Shown here piece by piece: positions 48,186-59,967 of a stretch of 64,000 bases of DNA. Where the stretch lies: NCBI GenBank assembly GCA_933228895.1, contig OW121846.1:45960107-46024106 (forward strand), given 5' to 3'. A program made the translations under genes and the position numbers. Below the pieces are notes generated by a model that had not been told where the DNA came from, searched no databases, and saw only the letters and a list, made by a program, of their open reading frames with translations. Numbering within the stretch: position 1 is the stretch's first letter; each line of letters starts with the position of its first letter. Source of the stretch: Platycnemis pennipes. Lineage: Eukaryota; Arthropoda; Insecta; Odonata; Platycnemididae.

Positions 48186-48440
48186 AAAGGTAGAGGTAGG
48201 ATTTTTATGGCAAAAGTGGAAGAGTGGAGAGAAGCCTGCTCTCAAAGAAAGGCATTATGTGGTCGACAGTTTAACGTCCCTTCTAAAGGAAGAGGAATTG
48301 TACTCGACGTTCTATCCGTACCGCTTTCAAGCAGTGATCGGGGGTTCTAAGGAAAAATTACTTCCTCTGCCTGGAATTGAACCCTAGATTTCAGAATGAG
48401 AATCTAGTACTCTAGCAATTCAACCTACCATATCACCATA
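48186..48440 (-). repeat. tRNA-derived SINE (family A)
   Basis: GGTAGAGGTAGGATTTTT, AGTTTAACGTCCCTTCTAAA, inverted B box GGAATTGAACCCTAG (about 48381) and CTAGTACTCTAGCAATTC, in family order. Confidence 0.7.
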
Positions 48441-48661
48441 TTTTCCTCTGCGCTGGAGTAATACATATATAGCATCATCAAGAAAGGTTGGACCTTAAGT
48501 AAGTGGATCTTAAATTCCTTCTTTAGCTGTGGTCTAATTAATCCCTTTATCACTAGGTAGATACTAACCATCTAGATGCATGTGATCCTATTTTGTAACG
48601 TGATTCCATGTAGTATCCTAGTTGCATCCATAAGTGAATTTCACCCTGCAACATAACCTCC

Positions 48662-48707
48662 CAGCGGTACAGGGTTTAACGTCCCATCCGGCGGAAGAAG
48701 CGCTGAA
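48662..48707. repeat. 46-bp SINE fragment at array junction, exact copy of 45462-45507
   Basis: The 46 bases from CAGCGGTAC to CGCTGAA are identical at the two sites, while other family A copies differ widely here. The right edge overlaps by AA the first bases of array unit 1. No flanking identity on either side. Confidence 0.9.
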
Positions 48708-49134
48708 TTTAAAATCATCAGTGTGCTGCCATCTGTTACTCGACTTAAGAACGACTTGGTCTATCTTTACCGCGCCATTTTGATTTTAAACTAAAACTTC
48801 TCTTTTTGAAAGAGACCAAAAATAAAAGTAATTGCCATCATTACATCGTATTGCTCATTTAACTAAAATTTACTCCGACGCTGGACAATCTTTCCAAACG
48901 CATTGATGATCATAATCACGTCCTTGGAAAATGAAATGTCAGCAAAAATTCACATGATTAAATGACAGCACGTAACCACTCACAGGACGTATTCACAGAT
49001 ATTCAAGTTAAGGACGATTATGACAAGCACGTTCCACTTCTCTTTTACGCATGCTCGTGCAGTTAGGCGTGATTTTACCCCATAGTACACATACATCGAT
49101 ATCAAATAGCCAATGTCTTTTATTTAAATTTCAG

Positions 49135-49261
49135 AAGTTGGTTTTATAATGATGGACTCGAGGGCAAGAAAAAGATCCATGCATTCAAGATCATCGCTAA
49201 ACTATCCTCACTGGGATCAACACACAGTTTGGTGAACCAGATCCTTCCCCCGGAGAAATGA
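49135..49261 (+). CDS. Candidate terminal exon in array unit (hypothetical)
   Basis: Directly follows a pyrimidine-rich acceptor (TTTATTTAAATTTCAG). From AGT at 49136 it is open for 41 codons: SWFYNDGLEGKKKIHAFK, then LSSLGSTHSLVNQILPPEK and TGA. I recognise no family. The open length alone is not significant, and no matching donor exon was found upstream. The same ORF sits at 52313, 55490, 58667 and 62046 in the other units. Confidence 0.25.
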
Positions 49262-49442
49262 CTCTTCCGTGCTTACCCTTCCCATCTCCTCCCCTAACCG
49301 CAACCACTCACTACGCGGACTATTGTGTTATACAGTGGCACTTAGCATAAAATACTTTAAAAAGGATTCCGGAGAAACACCTTTAACATATTTTTGACTA
49401 GGCTAGGTCGTTATGCAAAAATGCTGAGGGAAAAAATATGCA

Positions 49443-49519
49443 CGCTGGGAGGTTCGAACCCGAGCCTTCACGCAAACAGATTTGTAGACAAGCACTTAAC
49501 CCCTAGGCCACGACGCACC
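49443..49519 (-). repeat. tRNA-like Pol III head in unit 1
   Basis: On the minus strand TGGCCTAGGGGTTAAGTGC (A box) and CGGGTTCGAACCTCCC (B box) at tRNA spacing. The T stem and anticodon stem are imperfect, so it is SINE-like rather than a tRNA gene. Unit 1 differs from units 2-5 at three bases within it. Confidence 0.7.
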
Positions 49520-49689
49520 CTCTGGCGGCGGATGATGCCAAGTATTGCGTTTCTAGGCATAATATTCAGGCTCGTGTTTTGTTTAAACTAATGAAGACAT
49601 AAACCGACAAAGGCGGATGATACATAAACCAATACTGTACTTACTGCAATACTTGTTAGGCCTTGTAAGCTAGAACGGAAGAAAGCGCG

Positions 49690-49990
49690 ATGAGGAGTCG
49701 AGAGGCTGGAATTGACGAGTTAGAACGCGACGTTGTGGTGCAGAGAATACTTCGATCCGATGCGGCCCGCTGGCAACGTTTGCTTTGAAAATGACAATGT
49801 AAAGGAAATCAGGGTAAAACCTAGATCAATGACGATAATGCATCTCTGCGTAAATTTCTCGATGCACAAACCAGGAATTTGGGAGATAAGCATGTTGCAA
49901 AACACGATGATCGATGGAGAGGAAGAGATTGGACTGGGCGTGGTGAAATCACACCCAGTGCCTGAATTCTTTCGGGAATTGAGTGCGTGA
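49690..49990 (+). CDS. Two overlapping small ORFs in array unit (hypothetical)
   Basis: ORF a (49690-49788) encodes 32 residues with a charged, helix-like composition (REAGIDELERDVVVQRILR). ORF b (49733-49990) encodes 85 residues in another frame (FENDNVKEIRVKPRSMTIM, then GEEEIGLGVVKSHPVPEF). At most one is likely to be real. No family is recognised. Both are intact in all five units, but the units are too similar for that to be evidence of selection. Confidence 0.25.
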
Positions 49991-50428
49991 ATAAATTTTT
50001 GAATCTCCTAGAGCAGTCTCTTAACGATTACCTCATGGAGTAGGGCCGAGGGTCTACTGGTAAGTAGAGACTCTCGATAGGTAAGCTACTTCCCGCTGGG
50101 TAGAGGCGCGTCGTTGGTCGATTTTTCCATGGGCCAGGAAGAATCCCGGCAACGTAGTCTCCTCATGTGGTCGAGGGTGCCGTACAATTATTACATTATT
50201 GGTGACTGAATGAGGCATCGCAATGGCAGCATAAAATCAGTCTCGCGCGCACGTGATGATCCAAGGCCTGCATGGAGATCAACAGTGTCAGTGACAAGCT
50301 GTGGTTGAGTTCTTACTGGCGGTGATATAAATGTTCCAAGTAATATGATCCGGTTTTCAGTTAATCCGTAGTGTCATTGTGAAATCTCCAGATGGAGTTC
50401 AATAATGTCATCTGTTTTTTTGGATTAG

Positions 50429-50602
50429 GCTATCAAAACTATCGCCATTCTGCGAATCAAGGGTAGTGATATTATCGTCAATGCTGCATTCAGGTCACGA
50501 GAAGCACATGAAAAAGTAGCGATGGGACGGAAAAGACCGTTCATTGTAGAAAAACATGCATTACCACGAGACAGCGGAGTAAAAGATGGGAAGGATAAGT
50601 AA
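50429..50602 (+). CDS. Second candidate terminal exon in array unit (hypothetical)
   Basis: Follows a T-rich tract ending in ATTAG. Reads AIKTIAILRIKGSDIIVNAA, then FRSREAHEKVAMGRKRPF and ends DSGVKDGKDK, TAA: 57 codons. The upstream TAG overlaps the putative acceptor, so the frame begins exactly there. No family recognised. In unit 4 this segment is duplicated (59968-60371) with two amino-acid changes. Confidence 0.3.
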   Translation, partial: AIKTIAILRIKGSDIIVNAAFRSREAHEKVAMGRKRPFIVEKHALPRDSGVKDGKDK

Positions 50603-50795
50603 AAATAATCCCTTAAAGTACTTCCCCGGGCCCTGAAACTGACTTATTTACCTCTTAAGGAGTAAGTATTGCCTTGAGTTGGTAAGGAAATGGACAACAA
50701 CGCTCATTTATTTTTAAATAAGACCTTTCGGGCTCGGGCTTCCTTCAATCTGCTCCAATTCCTTCCAATACCACACTGCTAATCATACTGTGAAG

Positions 50796-50915
50796 ATGGG
50801 TAGGAGTGGCTGCTATCCTGACTCTAGGAGGTGTTCAACCTGTGATGCAGAACATGGCACGCCCGTGGTTGCACCGTCCTCCCTGCATAATAAGAGGGTC
50901 ACTCATTCGCCATGA
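50796..50915 (+). CDS. 39-codon ORF with CxxC in array unit (hypothetical)
   Basis: MGRSGCYPDSRRCSTCDAE, continuing to THSP and TGA. Cysteines are spaced C-x6-C-x2-C. Too short to assign; listed because it is intact in every unit. Confidence 0.2.
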   Translation: MGRSGCYPDSRRCSTCDAEHGTPVVAPSSLHNKRVTHSP

Positions 50916-51261
50916 ACAATGAGAGGTGTCATTACAATTAATGCATATTCTTTATCTAAAAAAAGTGTTAAATGTTGTAAAGTACAATGAACGCAATTTT
51001 ACAGCAATGTGTTTGGAAATAACGGAGTAAATGAGGAAACAAAAGTAGTAATCACAATGGACTACTGCTAAGGTGCGAACCAGAGGGAAAATCCGCGGGG
51101 GGGTCTGAGGGGTGGGCGTATTATCGGGCCCCTTGGATACTTAAACCCATCTACCCTACATTCTTAAATTCAAACGTCTTAAAGAGGGTATTTTCTGGGT
51201 GTATTTGGATTGTATTAATGATGAGAGACACATTAAAGAGCCATTATGAAAATTGGACATG

Positions 51262-51640
51262 CCACCCCCCTCGTCTATTAGAGAAGTCCCCTACCCACGG
51301 TGGAGGGGGGCTTAAGATCCCAACTGGGATCAACCCCGCCCCCCCACCGTAGGGTGTACCCCTCCCGGGAGTAGATAGGTAGGGGTGGCTCCCCACCCCC
51401 TCCTATCCCCCCCCCCCCATATCCGCGACAACTGCCATCCACCACGGCAGCCGCCGCCCCACCCCTCCCCACGCGGGCGACTTTTTCACGTCCCGCCTCG
51501 GTCATGCTGAGTCGAGCCGCGTGGCCAGGACGGCGCACTTCATGGATGCAAAGCCCAGCGGCGTCTAAAGAACGACCAGCTACAAGGGTGTCGTCAAGCA
51601 CGGAGTCGGCGACGCACCGGGCCGATTAAAGACTGTGCCG
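51262..51640. other. GC-rich, C-run segment of array unit
   Basis: Contains several C4-C12 runs on the plus strand (for example 51329-51340 and 51408-51418), so the minus strand has closely spaced G-runs. The palindrome GATCCCAACTGGGATC lies at about 51315. CpG-rich compared with the AT-rich flanks. Present in all units at the same offset, with C-run length varying between unit 1 and the others. Confidence 0.75.
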
Positions 51641-51883
51641 AGCAATGACCCAATCATGCTCTGTCAGCATTACAAGTGCCAAGGAGTCAGGAATACTTGG
51701 TTTCTCTCAACACATGCCGGATTCGCGAGAACTCTAATTTTTAGACCATTAAATCATTACATTTACTTATTAACGCCCTTGATTCATGCGCAGTAGACTT
51801 CCATTATATCAGTTAGTTTTTCAATGTTAAATACAGCTCGTTTACATGTTGCTTAAAGTAGAATAATGACAAAAATGAGAGAT

Positions 51884-54800
51884 AATTTAAAATCATCAGT
51901 GTGCTGCCATCTGTTACTCGACTTAAGAACGACTTGGTCTATCTTTACCACGCCATTTTGATTTTAAACTAAAACTTCTCTTTTTGAAAGAGACCAAAAA
52001 TAAAAGTCATTGCCATCATTACATCGTATTGCTCATTTAACTAAAATTTACTCCGACGCTGGACAATCTTTCCAAACGCATTGATGATCATAATCACGTC
52101 CTTGGAAAATGAAATGTCAGCAAAAATTCACATGATTAAATGACAGCACGTAACCACTCACAGGACGTATTCACAGATATTCAAGTTAAGAACGATTATG
52201 ACAAGCACGTTCCACTTCTCTTTTACGCATGCTCGTGCAGTTAGGCGTGATTTTACCCCATAGTACACATACATCGATATCAAATAGCCAATGTCTTTTA
52301 TTTAAATTTCAGAAGTTGGTTTTATAATGATGGACTCGAGGGCAAGAAAAAGATCCATGCATTCAAGATCATCGCTAAACTATCCTCACTGGGATCAACA
52401 CACAGTTTGGTGAACCAGATCCTTCCCCCGGAGAAATGACTCTTCCGTGCTTACCCTTCCCATCTCCTCCCCTAACCGCAACCACTCACTACGCGGACTA
52501 TTGTGTTATACAGTGGCACTTAGCATAAAATACTTTAAAAAGGATTCCGGAGAAACACCTTTAACATATTTTTGACTAGGCTAGGTCGTTATGCAAAAAT
52601 GCTGAGGGAAATAATATGCACGCTGGGAGGTTCGAACCCGACCCTTCACGCAAACACATTTGTAGACGAGCACTTAACCCCTAGGCCACGACGCACCCTC
52701 TGGCGGCGGATGATGCCAAGTATTGCGTTTCTAGGCATAATATTCAGGCTCGTGTTTTGTTTAAACTAATGAAGACATAAACCGACAAAGGCGGATGATA
52801 CATAAACCAATACTGTACTTACTGCAATACTTGTTAGGCCTTGTAAGCTAGAACGGAAGAAAGCGCGATGAGGAGTCGAGAGGCTGGAATTGACGAGTTA
52901 GAACGCGACGTTGTGGTGCAGAGAATACTTCGATCCGATGCGGCCCGCTGGCAACGTTTGCTTTGAAAATGACAATGTAAAGGAAATCAGGGTAAAACCT
53001 AGATCAATGACGATAATGCATCTCTGCGTAAATTTCTCGATGCACAAACCAGGAATTTGGGAGATAAGCATGTTGCAAAACACGATGATCGATGGAGAGG
53101 AAGAGATTGGACTGGGCGTGGTGAAATCACACCCAGTGCCTGAATTCTCTCGGGAATTGAGTGCGTGAATAAATTTTTGAATCTCCTAGAGCAGTCTCTT
53201 AACGATTACCTCATGGAGTAGGGCCGAGGGTCTACTGGTAAGTAGAGACTCTCGATAGGTAAGCTACTTCCCGCTGGGTAGAGGCGCGTCGTTGGTCGAT
53301 TTTTCCATGGGCCAGGAAGAATCCCGGCAACGTAGTCTCCTCATGTGGTCGAGGGTGCCGTACAATTATTACATTATTGGTGACTGAATGAGGCATCGCA
53401 ATGGCAGCATAAAATCAGTCTCGCGCGCACGTGATGATCCAAGGCCTGCATGGAGATCAACAGTGTCAGTGACAAGCTGTGGTTGAGTTCTTACTGGCGG
53501 TGATATAAATGTTCCAAGTAATATGATCCGGTTTTCAGTTAATCCGTAGTGTCATTGTGAAATCTCCAGATGGAGTTCAATAATGTCATCTGTTTTTTTG
53601 GATTAGGCTATCAAAACTATCGCCATTCTGCGAATCAAGGGTAGTGATATTATCGTCAATGCTGCATTCAGGTCACGAGAAGCACATGAAAAAGTAGCGA
53701 TGGGACGGAAAAGACCGTTCATTGTAGAAAAACATGCATTACCACGAGACAGCGGAGTAAAAGATGGGAAGGATAAGTAAAAATAATCCCTTAAAGTACT
53801 TCCCCGGGCCCTGAAACTGACTTATTTACCTCTTAAGGAGTAAGTATTGCCTTGAGTTGGTAAGGAAATGGACAACAACGCTCATTTATTTTTAAATAAG
53901 ACCTTTCGGGCTCGGGCTTCCTTCAATCTGCTCCAATTCCTTCCAATACCACACTGCTAATCATACTGTGAAGATGGGTAGGAGTGGCTGCTATCCTGAC
54001 TCTAGGAGGTGTTCAACCTGTGATGCAGAACATGGCACGCCCGTGGTTGCACCGTCCTCCCTGCATAATAAGAGGGTCACTCATTCGCCATGAACAATGA
54101 GAGGTGTCATTACAATTAATGCATATTCTTTATCTAAAAAAAGTGTTAAATGTTGTAAAGTACAATGAACGCAATTTTACAGCAATGTGTTTGGAAATAA
54201 CGGAGTAAATGAGGAAACAAAAGTAGTAATCACAATGGACTACTGCTAAGGTGCGAACCAGAGGGAAAATCCGCGGGGGGGTCTGAGGGGTGGGCGTATT
54301 ATCGGGCCCCTTGGATACTTAAACCCATCTACCCTACATTCTTAAATTCAAACGTCTTAAAGAGGGTATTTTCTGGGTGTATTTGGATTGTATTAATGAT
54401 GAGAGACACATTAAAGAGCCATTATGAAAATTGGACATGCCACCCCCCTCGTCTATTAGAGAAGTCCCCTACCCACGGTGGAGGGGGGCTTAAGATCCCA
54501 ACTGGGATCAACCCCGCCCCCCCACCGTAGGGTGTACCCCTCCCGGGAGTAGATAGGTAGGGGTGGCTCCCCACCCCCTCCTATCCCCCCCCCCCATATC
54601 CGCGACAACTGCCATCCACCACGGCAGCCGCCGCCCCACCCCTCCCCACGCGGGCGACTTTTTCACGTCCCGCCTCGGTCATGCTGAGTCGAGCCGCGTG
54701 GCCAGGACGGCGCACTTCATGGATGCAAAGCCCAGCGGCGTCTAAAGAACGACCAGCTACAAGGGTGTCGTCAAGCACGGAGTCGGCGACGCACCGGGCC

Positions 54801-55060
54801 GATTAAAGACTGTGCCGAGCAATGACCCAATCATGCTCTGTCAGCATTACAAGTGCCAAGGAGTCAGGAATACTTGGTTTCTCTCAACACATGCCGGATT
54901 CGCGAGAACTCTAATTTTTAGACCATTAAATCATTACATTTACTTATTAACGCCCTTGATTCATGCGCAGTAGACTTCCATTATATCAGTTAGTTTTTCA
55001 ATGTTAAATACAGCTCGTTTACATGTTGCTTAAAGTAGAATAATGACAAAAATGAGAGAT
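51884..55060. repeat. 3.18-kb tandem unit 2 (3177 bp)
   Basis: Collinear with unit 1 from first to last base; I saw no difference from unit 3 in the parts compared. Same internal features shifted by 3178. Confidence 0.97.
52621..52697 (-). repeat. tRNA-like Pol III head in unit 2
   Basis: As in unit 1, with GAACCCGACCC where unit 1 has GAACCCGAGCC. Confidence 0.7.
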
Positions 55061-58000
55061 AATTTAAAATCATCAGTGTGCTGCCATCTGTTACTCGACT
55101 TAAGAACGACTTGGTCTATCTTTACCACGCCATTTTGATTTTAAACTAAAACTTCTCTTTTTGAAAGAGACCAAAAATAAAAGTCATTGCCATCATTACA
55201 TCGTATTGCTCATTTAACTAAAATTTACTCCGACGCTGGACAATCTTTCCAAACGCATTGATGATCATAATCACGTCCTTGGAAAATGAAATGTCAGCAA
55301 AAATTCACATGATTAAATGACAGCACGTAACCACTCACAGGACGTATTCACAGATATTCAAGTTAAGAACGATTATGACAAGCACGTTCCACTTCTCTTT
55401 TACGCATGCTCGTGCAGTTAGGCGTGATTTTACCCCATAGTACACATACATCGATATCAAATAGCCAATGTCTTTTATTTAAATTTCAGAAGTTGGTTTT
55501 ATAATGATGGACTCGAGGGCAAGAAAAAGATCCATGCATTCAAGATCATCGCTAAACTATCCTCACTGGGATCAACACACAGTTTGGTGAACCAGATCCT
55601 TCCCCCGGAGAAATGACTCTTCCGTGCTTACCCTTCCCATCTCCTCCCCTAACCGCAACCACTCACTACGCGGACTATTGTGTTATACAGTGGCACTTAG
55701 CATAAAATACTTTAAAAAGGATTCCGGAGAAACACCTTTAACATATTTTTGACTAGGCTAGGTCGTTATGCAAAAATGCTGAGGGAAATAATATGCACGC
55801 TGGGAGGTTCGAACCCGACCCTTCACGCAAACACATTTGTAGACGAGCACTTAACCCCTAGGCCACGACGCACCCTCTGGCGGCGGATGATGCCAAGTAT
55901 TGCGTTTCTAGGCATAATATTCAGGCTCGTGTTTTGTTTAAACTAATGAAGACATAAACCGACAAAGGCGGATGATACATAAACCAATACTGTACTTACT
56001 GCAATACTTGTTAGGCCTTGTAAGCTAGAACGGAAGAAAGCGCGATGAGGAGTCGAGAGGCTGGAATTGACGAGTTAGAACGCGACGTTGTGGTGCAGAG
56101 AATACTTCGATCCGATGCGGCCCGCTGGCAACGTTTGCTTTGAAAATGACAATGTAAAGGAAATCAGGGTAAAACCTAGATCAATGACGATAATGCATCT
56201 CTGCGTAAATTTCTCGATGCACAAACCAGGAATTTGGGAGATAAGCATGTTGCAAAACACGATGATCGATGGAGAGGAAGAGATTGGACTGGGCGTGGTG
56301 AAATCACACCCAGTGCCTGAATTCTCTCGGGAATTGAGTGCGTGAATAAATTTTTGAATCTCCTAGAGCAGTCTCTTAACGATTACCTCATGGAGTAGGG
56401 CCGAGGGTCTACTGGTAAGTAGAGACTCTCGATAGGTAAGCTACTTCCCGCTGGGTAGAGGCGCGTCGTTGGTCGATTTTTCCATGGGCCAGGAAGAATC
56501 CCGGCAACGTAGTCTCCTCATGTGGTCGAGGGTGCCGTACAATTATTACATTATTGGTGACTGAATGAGGCATCGCAATGGCAGCATAAAATCAGTCTCG
56601 CGCGCACGTGATGATCCAAGGCCTGCATGGAGATCAACAGTGTCAGTGACAAGCTGTGGTTGAGTTCTTACTGGCGGTGATATAAATGTTCCAAGTAATA
56701 TGATCCGGTTTTCAGTTAATCCGTAGTGTCATTGTGAAATCTCCAGATGGAGTTCAATAATGTCATCTGTTTTTTTGGATTAGGCTATCAAAACTATCGC
56801 CATTCTGCGAATCAAGGGTAGTGATATTATCGTCAATGCTGCATTCAGGTCACGAGAAGCACATGAAAAAGTAGCGATGGGACGGAAAAGACCGTTCATT
56901 GTAGAAAAACATGCATTACCACGAGACAGCGGAGTAAAAGATGGGAAGGATAAGTAAAAATAATCCCTTAAAGTACTTCCCCGGGCCCTGAAACTGACTT
57001 ATTTACCTCTTAAGGAGTAAGTATTGCCTTGAGTTGGTAAGGAAATGGACAACAACGCTCATTTATTTTTAAATAAGACCTTTCGGGCTCGGGCTTCCTT
57101 CAATCTGCTCCAATTCCTTCCAATACCACACTGCTAATCATACTGTGAAGATGGGTAGGAGTGGCTGCTATCCTGACTCTAGGAGGTGTTCAACCTGTGA
57201 TGCAGAACATGGCACGCCCGTGGTTGCACCGTCCTCCCTGCATAATAAGAGGGTCACTCATTCGCCATGAACAATGAGAGGTGTCATTACAATTAATGCA
57301 TATTCTTTATCTAAAAAAAGTGTTAAATGTTGTAAAGTACAATGAACGCAATTTTACAGCAATGTGTTTGGAAATAACGGAGTAAATGAGGAAACAAAAG
57401 TAGTAATCACAATGGACTACTGCTAAGGTGCGAACCAGAGGGAAAATCCGCGGGGGGGTCTGAGGGGTGGGCGTATTATCGGGCCCCTTGGATACTTAAA
57501 CCCATCTACCCTACATTCTTAAATTCAAACGTCTTAAAGAGGGTATTTTCTGGGTGTATTTGGATTGTATTAATGATGAGAGACACATTAAAGAGCCATT
57601 ATGAAAATTGGACATGCCACCCCCCTCGTCTATTAGAGAAGTCCCCTACCCACGGTGGAGGGGGGCTTAAGATCCCAACTGGGATCAACCCCGCCCCCCC
57701 ACCGTAGGGTGTACCCCTCCCGGGAGTAGATAGGTAGGGGTGGCTCCCCACCCCCTCCTATCCCCCCCCCCCATATCCGCGACAACTGCCATCCACCACG
57801 GCAGCCGCCGCCCCACCCCTCCCCACGCGGGCGACTTTTTCACGTCCCGCCTCGGTCATGCTGAGTCGAGCCGCGTGGCCAGGACGGCGCACTTCATGGA
57901 TGCAAAGCCCAGCGGCGTCTAAAGAACGACCAGCTACAAGGGTGTCGTCAAGCACGGAGTCGGCGACGCACCGGGCCGATTAAAGACTGTGCCGAGCAAT

Positions 58001-58237
58001 GACCCAATCATGCTCTGTCAGCATTACAAGTGCCAAGGAGTCAGGAATACTTGGTTTCTCTCAACACATGCCGGATTCGCGAGAACTCTAATTTTTAGAC
58101 CATTAAATCATTACATTTACTTATTAACGCCCTTGATTCATGCGCAGTAGACTTCCATTATATCAGTTAGTTTTTCAATGTTAAATACAGCTCGTTTACA
58201 TGTTGCTTAAAGTAGAATAATGACAAAAATGAGAGAT
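55061..58237. repeat. 3.18-kb tandem unit 3 (3177 bp)
   Basis: Same start (AATTTAAAATCATCAG) and content as unit 2. Confidence 0.97.
55798..55874 (-). repeat. tRNA-like Pol III head in unit 3
   Basis: Identical to the unit 2 copy by eye. Confidence 0.7.
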
Positions 58238-58974
58238 AATTTAAAATCATCAGTGTGCTGCCATCTGTTACTCGACTTAAGAACGACTTGGTCTATCTTT
58301 ACCACGCCATTTTGATTTTAAACTAAAACTTCTCTTTTTGAAAGAGACCAAAAATAAAAGTCATTGCCATCATTACATCGTATTGCTCATTTAACTAAAA
58401 TTTACTCCGACGCTGGACAATCTTTCCAAACGCATTGATGATCATAATCACGTCCTTGGAAAATGAAATGTCAGCAAAAATTCACATGATTAAATGACAG
58501 CACGTAACCACTCACAGGACGTATTCACAGATATTCAAGTTAAGAACGATTATGACAAGCACGTTCCACTTCTCTTTTACGCATGCTCGTGCAGTTAGGC
58601 GTGATTTTACCCCATAGTACACATACATCGATATCAAATAGCCAATGTCTTTTATTTAAATTTCAGAAGTTGGTTTTATAATGATGGACTCGAGGGCAAG
58701 AAAAAGATCCATGCATTCAAGATCATCGCTAAACTATCCTCACTGGGATCAACACACAGTTTGGTGAACCAGATCCTTCCCCCGGAGAAATGACTCTTCC
58801 GTGCTTACCCTTCCCATCTCCTCCCCTAACCGCAACCACTCACTACGCGGACTATTGTGTTATACAGTGGCACTTAGCATAAAATACTTTAAAAAGGATT
58901 CCGGAGAAACACCTTTAACATATTTTTGACTAGGCTAGGTCGTTATGCAAAAATGCTGAGGGAAATAATATGCA

Positions 58975-59051
58975 CGCTGGGAGGTTCGAACCCGACCCTT
59001 CACGCAAACACATTTGTAGACGAGCACTTAACCCCTAGGCCACGACGCACC
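58975..59051 (-). repeat. tRNA-like Pol III head in unit 4
   Basis: Identical to the unit 2 copy by eye. Confidence 0.7.
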
Positions 59052-59967
59052 CTCTGGCGGCGGATGATGCCAAGTATTGCGTTTCTAGGCATAATATTCA
59101 GGCTCGTGTTTTGTTTAAACTAATGAAGACATAAACCGACAAAGGCGGATGATACATAAACCAATACTGTACTTACTGCAATACTTGTTAGGCCTTGTAA
59201 GCTAGAACGGAAGAAAGCGCGATGAGGAGTCGAGAGGCTGGAATTGACGAGTTAGAACGCGACGTTGTGGTGCAGAGAATACTTCGATCCGATGCGGCCC
59301 GCTGGCAACGTTTGCTTTGAAAATGACAATGTAAAGGAAATCAGGGTAAAACCTAGATCAATGACGATAATGCATCTCTGCGTAAATTTCTCGATGCACA
59401 AACCAGGAATTTGGGAGATAAGCATGTTGCAAAACACGATGATCGATGGAGAGGAAGAGATTGGACTGGGCGTGGTGAAATCACACCCAGTGCCTGAATT
59501 CTCTCGGGAATTGAGTGCGTGAATAAATTTTTGAATCTCCTAGAGCAGTCTCTTAACGATTACCTCATGGAGTAGGGCCGAGGGTCTACTGGTAAGTAGA
59601 GACTCTCGATAGGTAAGCTACTTCCCGCTGGGTAGAGGCGCGTCGTTGGTCGATTTTTCCATGGGCCAGGAAGAATCCCGGCAACGTAGTCTCCTCATGT
59701 GGTCGAGGGTGCCGTACAATTATTACATTATTGGTGACTGAATGAGGCATCGCAATAGCAGCATAAAATCAGTCTCGCGCGCACGTGATGATCCAAGGCC
59801 TGCATGGAGATAAACAGTGTCAGTGACAAGCTGTGGTTGAGTTCTTACTGGCGGTGATATAAATGTTCCAAGTAATATGATCCGGTTTTCAGTTAATCCG
59901 TAGTGTCATTGTGAAATCTCCAGATGGAGTTCAATAATGTCATCTGTTTTTTTGGATTAGGCTATCA

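Larger units (their letters stand above)
48706..51883. repeat. 3.18-kb tandem unit 1 (left edge, 3178 bp)
   Basis: Starts AATTTAAAATCATCAG, as do units 2-5. It differs from units 2 and 3 at several visible sites, e.g. 48772, 48830, 49013, 49434, 49464, 49479, 49490 and one extra C in the C-run near 51408. Contents by position: acceptor-led ORF 49135-49261; tRNA-like head 49443-49519 (minus); 32-codon ORF 49690-49788; 85-codon ORF 49733-49990; acceptor-led ORF 50429-50602; 39-codon ORF 50796-50915; GC-rich tract about 51262-51640. Confidence 0.95.

Noticed and set aside
49443..49519. True tRNA gene in each array unit
   Set aside because: A and B boxes are good, but the T stem and anticodon stem do not pair properly, so it is a SINE-like head. 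The same applies at 19612, 20236 and 22027.
51278..51601. 107-codon minus-strand ORF in the GC-rich block
   Set aside because: GC-rich DNA has few stops by chance, and the frame is broken in units 2-5 by the change in C-run length (only 65 codons remain there).
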